DNA from: Craspedostauros australis
Lineage: Eukaryota; Bacillariophyta; Bacillariophyceae; Mastogloiales; Achnanthaceae
Length of the DNA stretch: 64,000 bases
Direction of reading: 5' to 3'
NCBI GenBank assembly: GCA_026770025.1
Contig: JAMXDE010000063.1
Coordinates: 124,001 to 188,000 of the forward strand
The notes beneath the pieces are model-generated. The model was not told the origin of the DNA. It saw only the letters and a program-made list of their open reading frames with translations, and did no database searches. Within the stretch, counting starts at the first letter, position 1; every line of letters starts with the position of its first letter. The translations under genes and the position numbers were made by a program. Shown piece after piece: positions 52,630 to 62,256 of this stretch.

Positions 52630-55600
52630 TTATCGCGGCAGTACATGCCCATCACAATTTTCCGTCTCATCATCCAACACAGCCTCACTTTCTGTGTTGG
52701 CCTTCAGTGTGTCAGCATCACACCACATCTGATTCTCAAGTTCCTCTTCTGCTCTCTGCAACTCCTCCTCTCTTCGTTCCTCCTGTGTTTCAGCTGGCGC
52801 ATCGTGGGTCGCCACGATTGCAGATGCTGTTGGGTTGGTGTTGGTGTTGGTGTTGGTTTCTGCCTTGATGAGAGAGGCCTCCTTCTTGTCCTTGCGTTGT
52901 TTGGCGTTGTACGCCGCCGACAGCGAAGCTTTCACGCGCATGGGGTTTGCGTGCAGTTGTACGTACCAGTCGGTTTTGGTCCTGTTGTCGTCCATCAACT
53001 GCTCGTGTGCTTCGTGTTCGGACGGTCTGTTTTTTGGGTCCTTCGCGGACGCTTCACTGATGCCCTTCAATTTGTCCGCGATGTAGTCTGGTAGTTCTGC
53101 TGGTTTGCGCGTTGTTTTGCTCGCCCAGCCTGGCACTGCAAGTGGTGGATGTTCTGTTTCTGCGGTCTGGTCTTGTAGCGCTGTGGTGTGATCGGATGGT
53201 AGATGTTGTTGTCCGTCTGCGATGGCTTTGCCGAACGCCAGCGCCTTGCTCTCTGCTGCTGTGCGCCCGAGTTTTCGCGTCTTGTCCGTCTTCCTGAACG
53301 ATTCGGACGTTATCGGCAGCTTGTCGGACGTGATTGTTCTGTCCTCGATGACGCCCAACTCGTTGATGATCCACCCTTCCCATTCAGCGCTCTTGACCAC
53401 AACGTCTTCCGTGATACCAGATGCAGCCACCAACCGTGCCTGGTCATCATCATACTTCACCTCGTGAGTTTGACGTACCTGTTGTCCAGACGCTCGGAAT
53501 CGTCTTTTTGGTGCGCCTGGAAGCGTGGTGATGTTGCCTTGGAGGGACGACGCGTTAACAAGCACCGTTGTTGTCCCTGCGATGCTACCGGCTTTCAGTG
53601 CTTCGTAGAGTTGGCGGGCGGTCTTGATGTCGCGTCCACTTTGCACGTATTTTTGCAGTACACGAGTGATGTACGCAAAGTGGGTGTCCAGCATGCTCTT
53701 ACCGGTTTGGGCCTCTGTGTAGATCCACGCGATGATTTTAGCTGCTTTTCGTGTCGCAAGGTTCTTGTTGAGTACCGATGTGATGAGCGCGATGTGCTCG
53801 TGACTGGCGAAACAACACGCATTATCGCTCTGTAGGATGATTTCAGTCACGGATGGGTGAATGTCTTTGACCTTTTTTTGCACTATCTCCAGCAGTCCAC
53901 CAACTTGAAGTGTGTCTTGTGTCGGTCTTCCGCCGACCACAATGTCGATGAACCGATAAGTAAAAATGTCATTGCGACACGTGATGACCATCGCCCCAAG
54001 CAGTGACATTCCCTTTTTCCCCCAATATTCTTGTTGGGCTTCGCTTTGGCCTGTCGATAGAATTTTTTGCTTATGGTCGAGTACCACATAGGCTCTTTCA
54101 GGCTTTTCGTTGAGCTGGGATTGATAAAAGGCGATTTGTCCGAATTGAACTTTGGCACGCACTTTGTGAGCCATGTAATTAATGATTTCATCAGCGAATC
54201 CCGGCGCTGCCGCAAGCATTGATTGCAATTCGTCCTTGTGTTCTGCGAGTTCGTTGTCCTTAAGCATTTCGACGAATGGGACAAAACGATCATTCACAAA
54301 TCGCATTGCTGCGCCACAACGGTTGCATACTTTACGCGGTTGTTCGTTGGTTGTGACCACAGGAATGTCATTTGTGATGATTGGAATGTTGTTTGTGATG
54401 GTGGTGTTCTTCTTGCGCTTGTGCTTGTTGGTGCGTGGCTTGCGTTGATTGGTTGATGTGGTTGTTGCCTTCTTCTTCTCCTTTCCTGTGATGAGTGCGA
54501 ACACAGCCGAATGCATGGGGTCGTCACACTCATGCTGCATGTGCGACGCGGTGAATTCCCATTTGACGAACACAACAAGCAGTTCGAGCGCATGCGAGAG
54601 GGACTCTGCTGTGCGCACATGTGGTGAGATGACGTCATCTGGCTCATTGTTGTCATGGTGGGTCTTGTCATTGGCATCGTTTTTCTCCTCGCCCCCCACT
54701 TCATACTTAGCCTTCAGCAGGTCGACTAGGCGCGAAATTGCCTGTTTCAGTTTCTCCGTGGCCATCCAGAAATAGCTCTCAAAGGAAGAAAGCCCTGTCT
54801 TGATCTTGCTTTTGCGTGTGAGGAGGTTGGTCATTGTAGCGAACGCAGGCCTTCCTACTGGGTTGTTAGTTGTGGACGAGTACATGCCGAATAATTCTTG
54901 GATGGTCATGCCACCTCGATCGAACACTGGGACATTTTCAAATGCAACTCCACCATACTGTACCGTGTGACTTAACCCTGCCTTGTATGTTGTTGTTGTC
55001 ATGAGGAAGGACACCACGCCAGAGAGATTGCAGGCACTCACACGGTACTGAAGAACTCGTAGTGGAATGCTTTCACCGTGGCTCATCATGTCGTAGTAGC
55101 GTCGCAAGGTGTCTGTCTGACTGCGTGTGATCGTGTCGCGTTTGGGAAGCATGCGCGCCTTCTGTTCCTCCGATAGTCCATGTGCCTGCTTGCCCAAGAC
55201 AGCAGTACACAGTGTGTGGGGCGCGGACATGGCCAAGGCAGCTCTCACCGTGACAGACGACGTAGTTTCTCCGAGCAAACCCAGGGTGTACAGATTGGGC
55301 GCCAACATTGCAGGAGGAAGCTCCACGTTCTCGCGCACGTATGCAACCACCTGTTCCATCTGACGAGTTGGCACGTCCTCCTCTGGGAGCAGGACAGTCC
55401 AAAGTGCAGACGATAGGACACTCCACATCTGTTTGATGTTGCTCCAGATAGTCCGATCGTGCCTGCCTGTGAGAATGAACCCTTTGTTTGGCATGAGCCG
55501 CAACAGTTTTGGATCTAGCTTAGACCCAAGCACCGCCATCACACGAATGATAGCATCACGCCTCCAGCTCTCCTCCTCTGGATCATGCCTGAACTTCCCA

Positions 55601-56163
55601 CTCTTCCTGCCCCTGCCGGCGCGTGTCTGTTCCTCCTTATCGTCAACATACGTGCTGTCGCTGTCGTTTGAGGTATCTGCATACCCCCCGGCAACTACAG
55701 TGTTGCAGCGCCAGGGAAGCCTCACTGGTGGAGTTGGCTTGACAGGTGGTGCAATGTCAGCTGCGGCAGGCAGGGGTGGCGCGTTCACGATAACGCTCAC
55801 CGAAGTCCCATCGCCGACACCTCGTCCCTCCGAACGCACCTCGACGTGGGAGTCGTCGAAGACGCCTCCCTTGTCAAGGATGTGGACGAACACATGCAGC
55901 TCGCGAGCGTGCGCATGCGTACCGTTCGGGACGAGGATGCCATCCGCTGCATGCATCGGCTTCACATCGATCACTCGCGTGATGGTGATCGGCTTCCTCA
56001 ACGCAGCGGACGGCTTGTCAGGCAACAGTTGCTCGACAGTAGGCAGCAAGTTTCCCTTGGAGTCGGCAGGAGGAGCAGATGCAAGGCGAGCAGAACGGGG
56101 TTTCTTACTGGGGGAGGGGTTAGCATCCTTGGAGAGGGCCTTGGTGGTGGTGGAGAGAGGCAT
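52630..56163 (-). CDS. transposase-like protein, zinc-binding plus DDE/D catalytic core
   Basis: A 1177-residue intact protein from ATG 56163 (MPLSTTTKALSKD); another ATG at ~56250 is possible, and farther upstream the frame only reads through microsatellites. A Cys/His cluster, 'HMQHECDDPMHS' then 'KVCNRCGAAM', precedes the catalytic region. Candidate catalytic acids are Asp696 in YVVLDHKQK (followed by EYWGKKGMSLLG), Asp780 in QSDNACCF, and Glu817 or Asp826 in TEAQTGKSMLD. This order (Cys/His cluster, D, SDNA, E-x-Q-x-GK) is one I associate with large Sola-type transposases of animals and protists. The C-terminus is Lys-rich with an Asn-Thr repeat. It sits alone inside the inverted repeats, so it should be the element's own transposase; the unbroken frame suggests recent activity. 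Confidence 0.8.
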   Translation of the reverse strand: MPLSTTTKALSKDANPSPSKKPRSARLASAPPADSKGNLLPTVEQLLPDKPSAALRKPITITRVIDVKPMHAADGILVPNGTHAHARELHVFVHILDKGGVFDDSHVEVRSEGRGVGDGTSVSVIVNAPPLPAAADIAPPVKPTPPVRLPWRCNTVVAGGYADTSNDSDSTYVDDKEEQTRAGRGRKSGKFRHDPEEESWRRDAIIRVMAVLGSKLDPKLLRLMPNKGFILTGRHDRTIWSNIKQMWSVLSSALWTVLLPEEDVPTRQMEQVVAYVRENVELPPAMLAPNLYTLGLLGETTSSVTVRAALAMSAPHTLCTAVLGKQAHGLSEEQKARMLPKRDTITRSQTDTLRRYYDMMSHGESIPLRVLQYRVSACNLSGVVSFLMTTTTYKAGLSHTVQYGGVAFENVPVFDRGGMTIQELFGMYSSTTNNPVGRPAFATMTNLLTRKSKIKTGLSSFESYFWMATEKLKQAISRLVDLLKAKYEVGGEEKNDANDKTHHDNNEPDDVISPHVRTAESLSHALELLVVFVKWEFTASHMQHECDDPMHSAVFALITGKEKKKATTTSTNQRKPRTNKHKRKKNTTITNNIPIITNDIPVVTTNEQPRKVCNRCGAAMRFVNDRFVPFVEMLKDNELAEHKDELQSMLAAAPGFADEIINYMAHKVRAKVQFGQIAFYQSQLNEKPERAYVVLDHKQKILSTGQSEAQQEYWGKKGMSLLGAMVITCRNDIFTYRFIDIVVGGRPTQDTLQVGGLLEIVQKKVKDIHPSVTEIILQSDNACCFASHEHIALITSVLNKNLATRKAAKIIAWIYTEAQTGKSMLDTHFAYITRVLQKYVQSGRDIKTARQLYEALKAGSIAGTTTVLVNASSLQGNITTLPGAPKRRFRASGQQVRQTHEVKYDDDQARLVAASGITEDVVVKSAEWEGWIINELGVIEDRTITSDKLPITSESFRKTDKTRKLGRTAAESKALAFGKAIADGQQHLPSDHTTALQDQTAETEHPPLAVPGWASKTTRKPAELPDYIADKLKGISEASAKDPKNRPSEHEAHEQLMDDNRTKTDWYVQLHANPMRVKASLSAAYNAKQRKDKKEASLIKAETNTNTNTNPTASAIVATHDAPAETQEERREEELQRAEEELENQMWCDADTLKANTESEAVLDDETENCDGHVLPR

Positions 56164-56275
56164 GGTGGAGTTGTTGGTGGAGAGTAGTGCTGTTTGCTCG
56201 TTGGATGTGATGAACTGCAGAGGTTGAGACGAAGTGAGGAAGGAGAGCATACGATGAAAGGCCAACCACCTGGTG

Positions 56276-56276
<1 letters not shown>

Positions 56277-56329
<53 letters not shown>

Positions 56330-56332
56330 GCA

Positions 56333-56418
<86 letters not shown>
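56277..56418 (+). repeat. adjacent (CAA)n and (CTA)n microsatellites
   Basis: About 17 CAA units (56277-56328) are followed, after a short break, by about 27 ACT/CTA units (56336-56418). They lie inside the transposon, 110-260 bp upstream of the transposase ATG, so in its leader or promoter. Confidence 0.95.
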
Positions 56419-56742
56419 AAGTGTGACGAGAACGGGCATGGAGCGAAAGGGCGAGTGTGCAGGGCATTGGCGAGGAAAGTTGTGAATGGAGCCATAGTGT
56501 GGCGCGATTTTGCGAAATGTTGGAGATGATGTGTTTTGTGTGATGTGTTTTGTGTCATCTGTTTTGTGACGAGCAGAATGTGGAATCATGCGCCACATGC
56601 TAACGTGTAATTAACGCGTACCAAACGACCGGCACCTTCGGAAGCAAGTCCGTGACTGACCACCTGACGATAAATACGTGAGAACATCATCGAACCTTCG
56701 GCAGAAGCTAACGAATTTTGTGATGTTGCATCCACGCGACTA

Positions 56743-56916
56743 GAATGAACACATGCATCGGTCCATAAAACTTAAAATGAACCTAACTACAATCTGCAAG
56801 GATTTACTACACATAAAGAGACTACGAGGATTATGAATATGTACTTAGTTTGTAAATCCCAGGAAAAAAGTTAGACTGATGATTGCAAAGTGCAGGTCGA
56901 CTCACTGATCGGGCTC
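56743..56916 (-). repeat. right terminal inverted repeat
   Basis: Complement of 50799-50976; the outer end is ctgatcgggctc followed by TTAA. Confidence 0.9.
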
Positions 56917-56920
56917 TTAA
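56917..56920 (+). other. TTAA target-site duplication, right
   Basis: The transposon end gggctc is followed by TTAAtctgttga, which continues the duplicate-1 sequence found after 41040. Confidence 0.93.
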
Positions 56921-57311
56921 TCTGTTGACCCGCCTTGAGAGTCACCCGCTCTCTCTAGTCCCAAGTCTTCGACTGCACGCACACCCCAAGTACCTGTGAA
57001 GTTTCACGTTTTCTTGCATGTTCCAATTACTTAACGTTCACAAAGGTCAATCACGACCAAGCGGAGTGCGGTTCCAATTCCGAGCTTCAACCACTTTTTG
57101 TTGGGCATCGACCCACGCGGTTTGATAGACCTCTTCTCCCTTGTCCATCGATAACGAACACGAAGAGCAGAACGGCCTCCCTAATCTTAAACCGGCGAAG
57201 ACAGTATGCAGTATTGCACCATTGCGGTAAATATAGATAAAATGTAGTATTGAGAGCACTGATATTTGAATCGTTCGTGACACCTGATCATGTATTGGGA
57301 CACTCTCAGAT
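56917..57311 (-). repeat. segmental duplication, copy 2, right part
   Basis: Counterpart of 41037-41436, roughly 80 percent identical by eye (e.g. gtacctgtga, cacgttttctt, agtatgcagtattg, ggacactctcag are shared). After 57311 the two regions are unrelated. Confidence 0.85.
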
Positions 57312-57789
57312 AGAGCAACGAGCCGAAATCGGAGTGGTCATACACGACTTCCACCTGATCGCGAACATGAAGCCAGTCACCATTTTCTGTTTCCACGATT
57401 GTGTTTTGCTGTTTGGTGGGCAGTTCGGACACGCCACATGCGAAGCCCATCACAGCGGAAGGATCGCGGCTGCGGCGACAAGGACGCCATCAACATCAAC
57501 ATCAACATCGACATCGACAAAAGCTACAGCCATCTCCAATCATTGGTTTGTCTCCGTCGGCATCAAAGGACGCATCTTGCATCGTACAATAGGTCGTATC
57601 CACTCTCGTCCTCTTGCAGTTGTGCCAATACACGTCGCAGTGCTCATCCTCGTGCTATTGGTTGTATCATAGTACTTGCCAGTCCTCCAACGACATTCAC
57701 CTCGTATCATTCTAATGCTCTGGCACTCAACGATACTCCACGTGCAACATAATATCATACCTACTCTACTCTGCGCGCACTCATCTTCC
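57312..57789. other. upstream region of the aminopeptidase gene
   Basis: No supported gene; short open frames only. An (ATC/ACA)n-like tract (catcaacatcaacatc) is at ~57486-57512. The promoter of the aminopeptidase gene should lie here. Confidence 0.45.
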
Positions 57790-58002
57790 ATGTATCCGCA
57801 CCTGCGAACGGCATTGACACGAACTCTAATCACAAGCAGAGCCACCGGCATCAGCACAAGCATCAGTACAAGCATCCGTTCAGCGAGAAGGGCATCCAGT
57901 GCCATTCACCATCCTCTGCGACTCAGCAGCACCAACAGCAGCAGCACCAACAGCAGTATCAGACTCGGACCAAGCCCAGCATTCGCACAGCAACGAGCAA
58001 CG
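57790..58002 (+). other. possible organelle-targeting extension of the aminopeptidase
   Basis: In frame with the M18 gene and free of stops. It reads MYPHLRTALTRTLITSRATG and then Ser/Thr/Arg-rich sequence with almost no acidic residues, typical of a mitochondrial presequence. Alternative transcription or translation starts could produce organellar and cytosolic forms; it may equally be only 5' UTR. Confidence 0.4.
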
Positions 58003-59729
58003 ATGAGCAGCCTCAGTCCTCAGTTGGAGTTGGCGCAGCGCGCATGCGGCTTCCTCACCGCATCGACGGACCCGTTTCATGCCGTCGCAACATCGATCGA
58101 CAAGCTCCAGCAGCATGGTTTCGAGGAGATCGATGTCAAGGAGCCCTTCGTCACTGCCGGATTGAAGCCCGGGGGCAGGTACTACTACACGATCCATGGC
58201 AGCTCCATCGTCGCCTTCGTCGTTGGCAGCGATGTCAGCGCGGATAAGCCCTTCGGCTTCCACATCCTCGGTGGTCACACCGACTCGCCCAACCTCAAGC
58301 TCAAGCCAAAGTCCAAGAGCACCAATTCCAAGAACGGTGCCACGATGCTCGGCGTCGAGTGCTACGGTGGCGGTCTCTGGCACACATGGTTCGATCGTGA
58401 TCTGGGCATCAGCGGTAGGGTCATGGTCAAGGCGAGTGCTCCCGGTGGTGCTACCGGTGGCGATGATGACGGATTTGGGACTCGGTTGGTCAAGCTGCAA
58501 ACGGCCGTGGCGCGTATTTCCACGCTCTGCATCCACCTCCAGTCAGCGGATGAACGCAAGGCGTTTGCTGTCAACAAGGAGACTCATACCTCACCGATGA
58601 TCGCGACCACCGCAGGTCTCAAGTCGGACACCGCCATTGAGACGCCAAGCAACGACAGCAACAAGGAGATCCTGGAGAAACAAGTGGAAGAACAGATCAA
58701 CACCTGGCAGGCCGGACAGGAGCCGCTGCTGCTCAAGGCAATCGCCGAGGAGCTCGGTATTGACGTGGAGGCCATTCTCGACTGGGAGCTCAGCTTTTTC
58801 GACACCCAAGCCGCTGCCGTGGGTGGCATCGGCAAGGATCTCCTTTACTCGGCCCGTCTCGACAACCTGGCAACCTGCTTCTGCGCCATTACGGGATTGT
58901 GCGAGAGTAATCCCAACACGGAGGATATCAATGTCGTCGTCCTCTTCGATCATGAGGAGGTGGGCTCCACCTCATCGCACGGTGCCGGTTCGCCCGTCAT
59001 CCAGGAGGCCGTCGAGCGCATCTCCGCCGCCATCTGCGGTGGATCCATCAATCCCGATCTCTACCGCACCAACATCCACCGCTCGTTCTGCCTTTCGATC
59101 GACCAGGCCCACGCCATCCACCCCAACTACGCCTCCAAGCACGAGCCGCAGCACGCGCCCAAGATGAACGATGGCGTCGTCGTCAAAACCAATTCCAATC
59201 AACGATACACCACCAATGGCATGACGGGATTCCTGCTGCGCGAGCTGGGACGCGAAGCCAACGTCCCCATGCAGGAATTCGTGGTCAAGAACGACTGTCC
59301 CTGCGGCTCCACCATCGGCCCCATGATCTCCGCCAAGACCGGCATCCGCACGGTCGATGCGGGCATGCCGCAGCTCAGCATGCACTCCTGTCGTGAAGTC
59401 ATGGGGGTTCAAGATTGTACGTGTTGCATTATCATTCATGCTGTCAATGCTCTGTGCTAGCCATCGACATGCTGGTTGTCATTATCACCATCATCGTGTG
59501 GAAATGGCATCGATGAGTACTCGCACCATGCTCACATCATGCTTTGCTTCCCACACTTGTCCTACCGTTTTTTATCTCGATCCTTCCATGCATCAACCAT
59601 TCATTGCTTTCTGCATTTTCCATCACGTCCGTGCACACTTGCCATACTCGTTCAGTGACATATGGCGTCACGCTCTTCAAGACTTTCTTCGAGAAGTTCC
59701 GCATCATCGATTCCAAGCTTTCCAAATAG
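58003..59729 (+). CDS. aspartyl aminopeptidase, M18 family, two exons
   Basis: A cytosolic-type metallo-exopeptidase that removes N-terminal Asp/Glu. Exon 1 is 58003-59416 and exon 2 is 59656-59729, giving 495 residues. Expected active-site residues are present: His92 in GGHTDSPNLK, Asp287 in ARLDNLA, Glu318-Glu319 in DHEEVGS, Asp367 in SIDQAHAIHP and His461 in LSMHSCRE. Exon 1 alone would end in an unrelated tail; splicing joins 'MGVQD' to 'LTYGVTLFKTFFEKF', restoring the family's C-terminus. The frame is open upstream, with another ATG at 57790 (MYPHLRTALTRTLITSR) that would add 71 Arg/Ser/Thr-rich residues like a mitochondrial presequence, so two isoforms are possible. Confidence 0.93.
59417..59655 (+). 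other. spliceosomal intron in the aminopeptidase gene
   Basis: A 239 bp intron, GTACGT at the 5' end and TTCAG at the 3' end. Removing it keeps the frame (GAT T|TG ACA) and restores the conserved C-terminal helix of M18 enzymes. It is the only intron I could establish in this window. Confidence 0.85.
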
Positions 59730-60114
59730 TGCAGATAGTAGAGCACTATTGTAGCAAGCATACTCGTATGTACGTCACAAAATGTCGTGAGAATGATTGA
59801 ATGATCGCAACAGCGTACTATTCAGGAGGTGGACAAGAGAGCATTACGGCCTATCAAAATAACTCCACAAACAGAGAGGGAGAGCATGTGTGCAGGATCA
59901 TCCAGTACGATTTCTCCTCTTGTCATGTTGCAACAGCGACACCTAATTGTACCCCATGCACTTTAAAAATAACAGAAGCAAGTTAGAACCGCACTGCTCT
60001 AATTACATGTAATAGCATGTAGAGTGGATGATTGCCCGATGCATCATTCAAACCGATGATGCGCACTGTCATCCTCCTCGTACTCGACCATCACTTCCCA
60101 CGTCACAACACTGC
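59730..60114. other. short convergent intergenic region
   Basis: Lies between the 3' ends of the aminopeptidase and S49 peptidase genes, which face each other. No feature is recognised. Confidence 0.5.
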
Positions 60115-62256
60115 TCATGCCTGCGTCTTGATGCGATCCGCATCATCGTTGCGCGCCATGTACTTCTCGGTCAAGGGACGGTCGTACTTCATGGCGTCGG
60201 ACACACCAAGCTCCGCCCGCACCTCGTTGGCCACCGTGCGCACCAACCACCGCACGCCGGAGCCCACAATGCCAGTCTCCTGCGATATTGACGAAGCGCT
60301 GCCAAGCGGCGATGGCAACAGGGAACCCAACGGCGAGTCCTCCGGCGGGCTGTACTCGATCTCGAAGACGTCGAATCCGCGATCCACATAATCGACGAGG
60401 ATATCATCCACCGGCAGGATCTCGTCGCACAGATTCATGGCCAACGCATCCTCGCCGAACCACGTCTCGCCCGTCGCGACCTTCTTGATATCGAGCTGCG
60501 GGCGGTTCGTGGCGACCCACGAGCTGAAGAGCTTGAGGATGTCCTCGACGTCGGCCTTGGTCTTCTCAAAGTCCTGCTTCGTGACCTTCTTGGTGGGCGT
60601 GAGGGTGCGCTTGTACTCACCGGCCGTGACGGTCTGGAATTCGATGCCTTCCGTACGCAGACGCTCGTAGACATTTGGAATGTCCGTGATGACGCCGATG
60701 CTGCCGAGGACGGCGAAGGGCGACGCGACGATGCGATCCGCGACGCAGCACATGAGGTATCCTCCCGAGGCGGCAACCTGCTCCACCGCGATGGTGAGCT
60801 TGAGACCGGCCTTCTTGATGCGCTGCAACTGCGCGCCTGCCAGACCGTATCCCGTGACGGTGCCGCCGCCCGTCTGCAGGACGATGAGGACCTCGTCGTC
60901 GGGGTTGGCGTTGCGCACGATGGCCGTGACCTCCTCGCGCAGGGTCTCGACCTGCGAGGCGCTCGTGTCACCCGGGAAACGCGCGACGTAGAGGACGCGA
61001 CGTTTTCCTTCTGGAGACAGGAGGGCCTCGAGCGGTCTCTGCTGCAGATCCTGCAGGATGCTGCCCGTGCCACGCACCGCGATGTTGCCCAACCACGCAG
61101 CACGCACCGCAGCAGCCGAAGCCGGTCCCACAATCTGCAAGAGACGCTTGAGGGCGTCCATCTCGAACTTCTGAATATCCTTCTGCAATCTGGTGACCTC
61201 CTTCTTGAGTTCGCTGGCGGTCTTCTTGTCATGGGACTTGCTTGATTTGGATGCTGTGGTTGTGCTGGTTGTGGATGCAGTAGTGGACGTCGAGTTGACA
61301 GCCGTCGCGTTGGAATCCGTGACATTTTCGGGATCGAGCTGGTAGACCGAGTCGATGCCCATAACCTGCATCTCCAGATCGATGGTGATCTCGGCCAGCT
61401 GCGTCTGCTGATCCGTCAGTTGCTGCACGAGCTTGGCTCCATCCTTGAGCAGGGTGGCCTCCCACTCAAGCAGCTGCGTCTGCTGGTACGGCTGCAACGT
61501 GGCGATGCCACCATCGTCGCCGCTGCCGTTGATATTGTCGGCATCGAGCGTGAGGGCCTTCTGCAGGGCCTTGCCGAACGCGTTCTGACGGAACTGCGCC
61601 GCGGCGGTGGCCTTGGATTGCGTGGCCGCCGTGATGCTGTACTGCATGGAGTCGTACTTCTTGTTGAGGTTGGTGAGGCTGAGGAAGGTCTGCTTGGGGA
61701 CGCCGACGTTCTTGTTCTTGACGGAGGATCCCGGTGGACCGCCATCGGAGGAGCCTCCCTTGAGGAACTTGAGGAAGGGCGGGACGTCCTGCTGCTCCTG
61801 GTCGCCGTAGAGATCGTCGTAGAGCATGGCGGCGGGGTTGTTGGAGGCATCGTTGAAGGGATTGGAGGGACTGCGCTTGCTGCTGCTGCTCTTGCGGAAC
61901 GCGATGGCTCCGATGATGATCACGATGATGGTGCACACCGCTGGGACTCCGCTGGAGATGAGCGTCTTCAGGAAGAACGTCGTCAGCTCGCTGGATGCGG
62001 CATTGGTGGTGGCAACCTGCGCAGCTTCGGCGGCTGCGTCTGAGAGAAGCTCGGATGGCAATCCCTGGCACTTGATCAAGTTCTGCGACTCCATGAATGA
62101 TGCCGATGGCTTGCGACCGCAGAATGAAGACGCTGGGCTCATGGTGGTGAAGCCATTCACGGTCTCCACGCAGCCAATCGCGATGGCCAATGCGGCAACC
62201 AGCACAGCCATGCTCTTCATCTTCATCTTCGGAGTGAGAGTGAGAGCGGCACTCAT
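60115..62256 (-). CDS. plastid-targeted S49 (SohB/SppA-type) peptidase with membrane anchor
   Basis: A 713-residue serine protease of the signal-peptide-peptidase A/SohB group. The nucleophile is Ser497 in VAASGGYLM and the general base is Lys549 in GEYKRTLTPTKK, the Ser-Lys pair of this family; 'VLIVLQTGGGTVTGYG' and 'VLGSIGVITDIPN' are flanking core strands. N-terminus: a signal peptide (MAVLVAALAIAIGCVETVNG) followed by Phe36 (VNG-FTT), the diatom bipartite plastid signal. A further hydrophobic segment (SGVPAVCTIIVIIIGAIAF) is a membrane anchor, probably thylakoid. Between anchor and protease is a ~200-residue Gln/Ser/Thr-rich region with heptads, absent from bacterial SohB. Start: ATG 62256 (MSAALTLTPKMKMK); ATG 62226 is equally possible. 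It converges with the aminopeptidase gene. Confidence 0.9.
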   Translation of the reverse strand: MSAALTLTPKMKMKSMAVLVAALAIAIGCVETVNGFTTMSPASSFCGRKPSASFMESQNLIKCQGLPSELLSDAAAEAAQVATTNAASSELTTFFLKTLISSGVPAVCTIIVIIIGAIAFRKSSSSKRSPSNPFNDASNNPAAMLYDDLYGDQEQQDVPPFLKFLKGGSSDGGPPGSSVKNKNVGVPKQTFLSLTNLNKKYDSMQYSITAATQSKATAAAQFRQNAFGKALQKALTLDADNINGSGDDGGIATLQPYQQTQLLEWEATLLKDGAKLVQQLTDQQTQLAEITIDLEMQVMGIDSVYQLDPENVTDSNATAVNSTSTTASTTSTTTASKSSKSHDKKTASELKKEVTRLQKDIQKFEMDALKRLLQIVGPASAAAVRAAWLGNIAVRGTGSILQDLQQRPLEALLSPEGKRRVLYVARFPGDTSASQVETLREEVTAIVRNANPDDEVLIVLQTGGGTVTGYGLAGAQLQRIKKAGLKLTIAVEQVAASGGYLMCCVADRIVASPFAVLGSIGVITDIPNVYERLRTEGIEFQTVTAGEYKRTLTPTKKVTKQDFEKTKADVEDILKLFSSWVATNRPQLDIKKVATGETWFGEDALAMNLCDEILPVDDILVDYVDRGFDVFEIEYSPPEDSPLGSLLPSPLGSASSISQETGIVGSGVRWLVRTVANEVRAELGVSDAMKYDRPLTEKYMARNDDADRIKTQA

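Larger units (their letters stand above)
50799..56916 (-). mobile_element. TTAA-inserting DNA transposon with long TIRs (Sola3-like candidate)
   Basis: A complete 6118 bp element. Both ends read gagcccgatcag inward, the inverted repeats extend ~175 bp with mismatches, the TTAA target is duplicated, and the empty site survives in the sister duplicate at 41037-41040. The main gene (52630-56163) encodes a zinc-binding, RNase-H-type DDE protein. TTAA duplication is known for piggyBac, Kolobok and Sola3. Ends beginning GAG rather than CCC, plus the protein motifs, make Sola3 the best guess from memory. Confidence 0.88.

Noticed and set aside
50799..56916. Assigning the TTAA element to piggyBac
   Set aside because: Ends start GAG rather than CCC, and the protein has SDNA and E-x-Q-x-GK motifs rather than the piggyBac DDE_Tnp_1_7 pattern seen in the relic at 8.2-9.06 kb.
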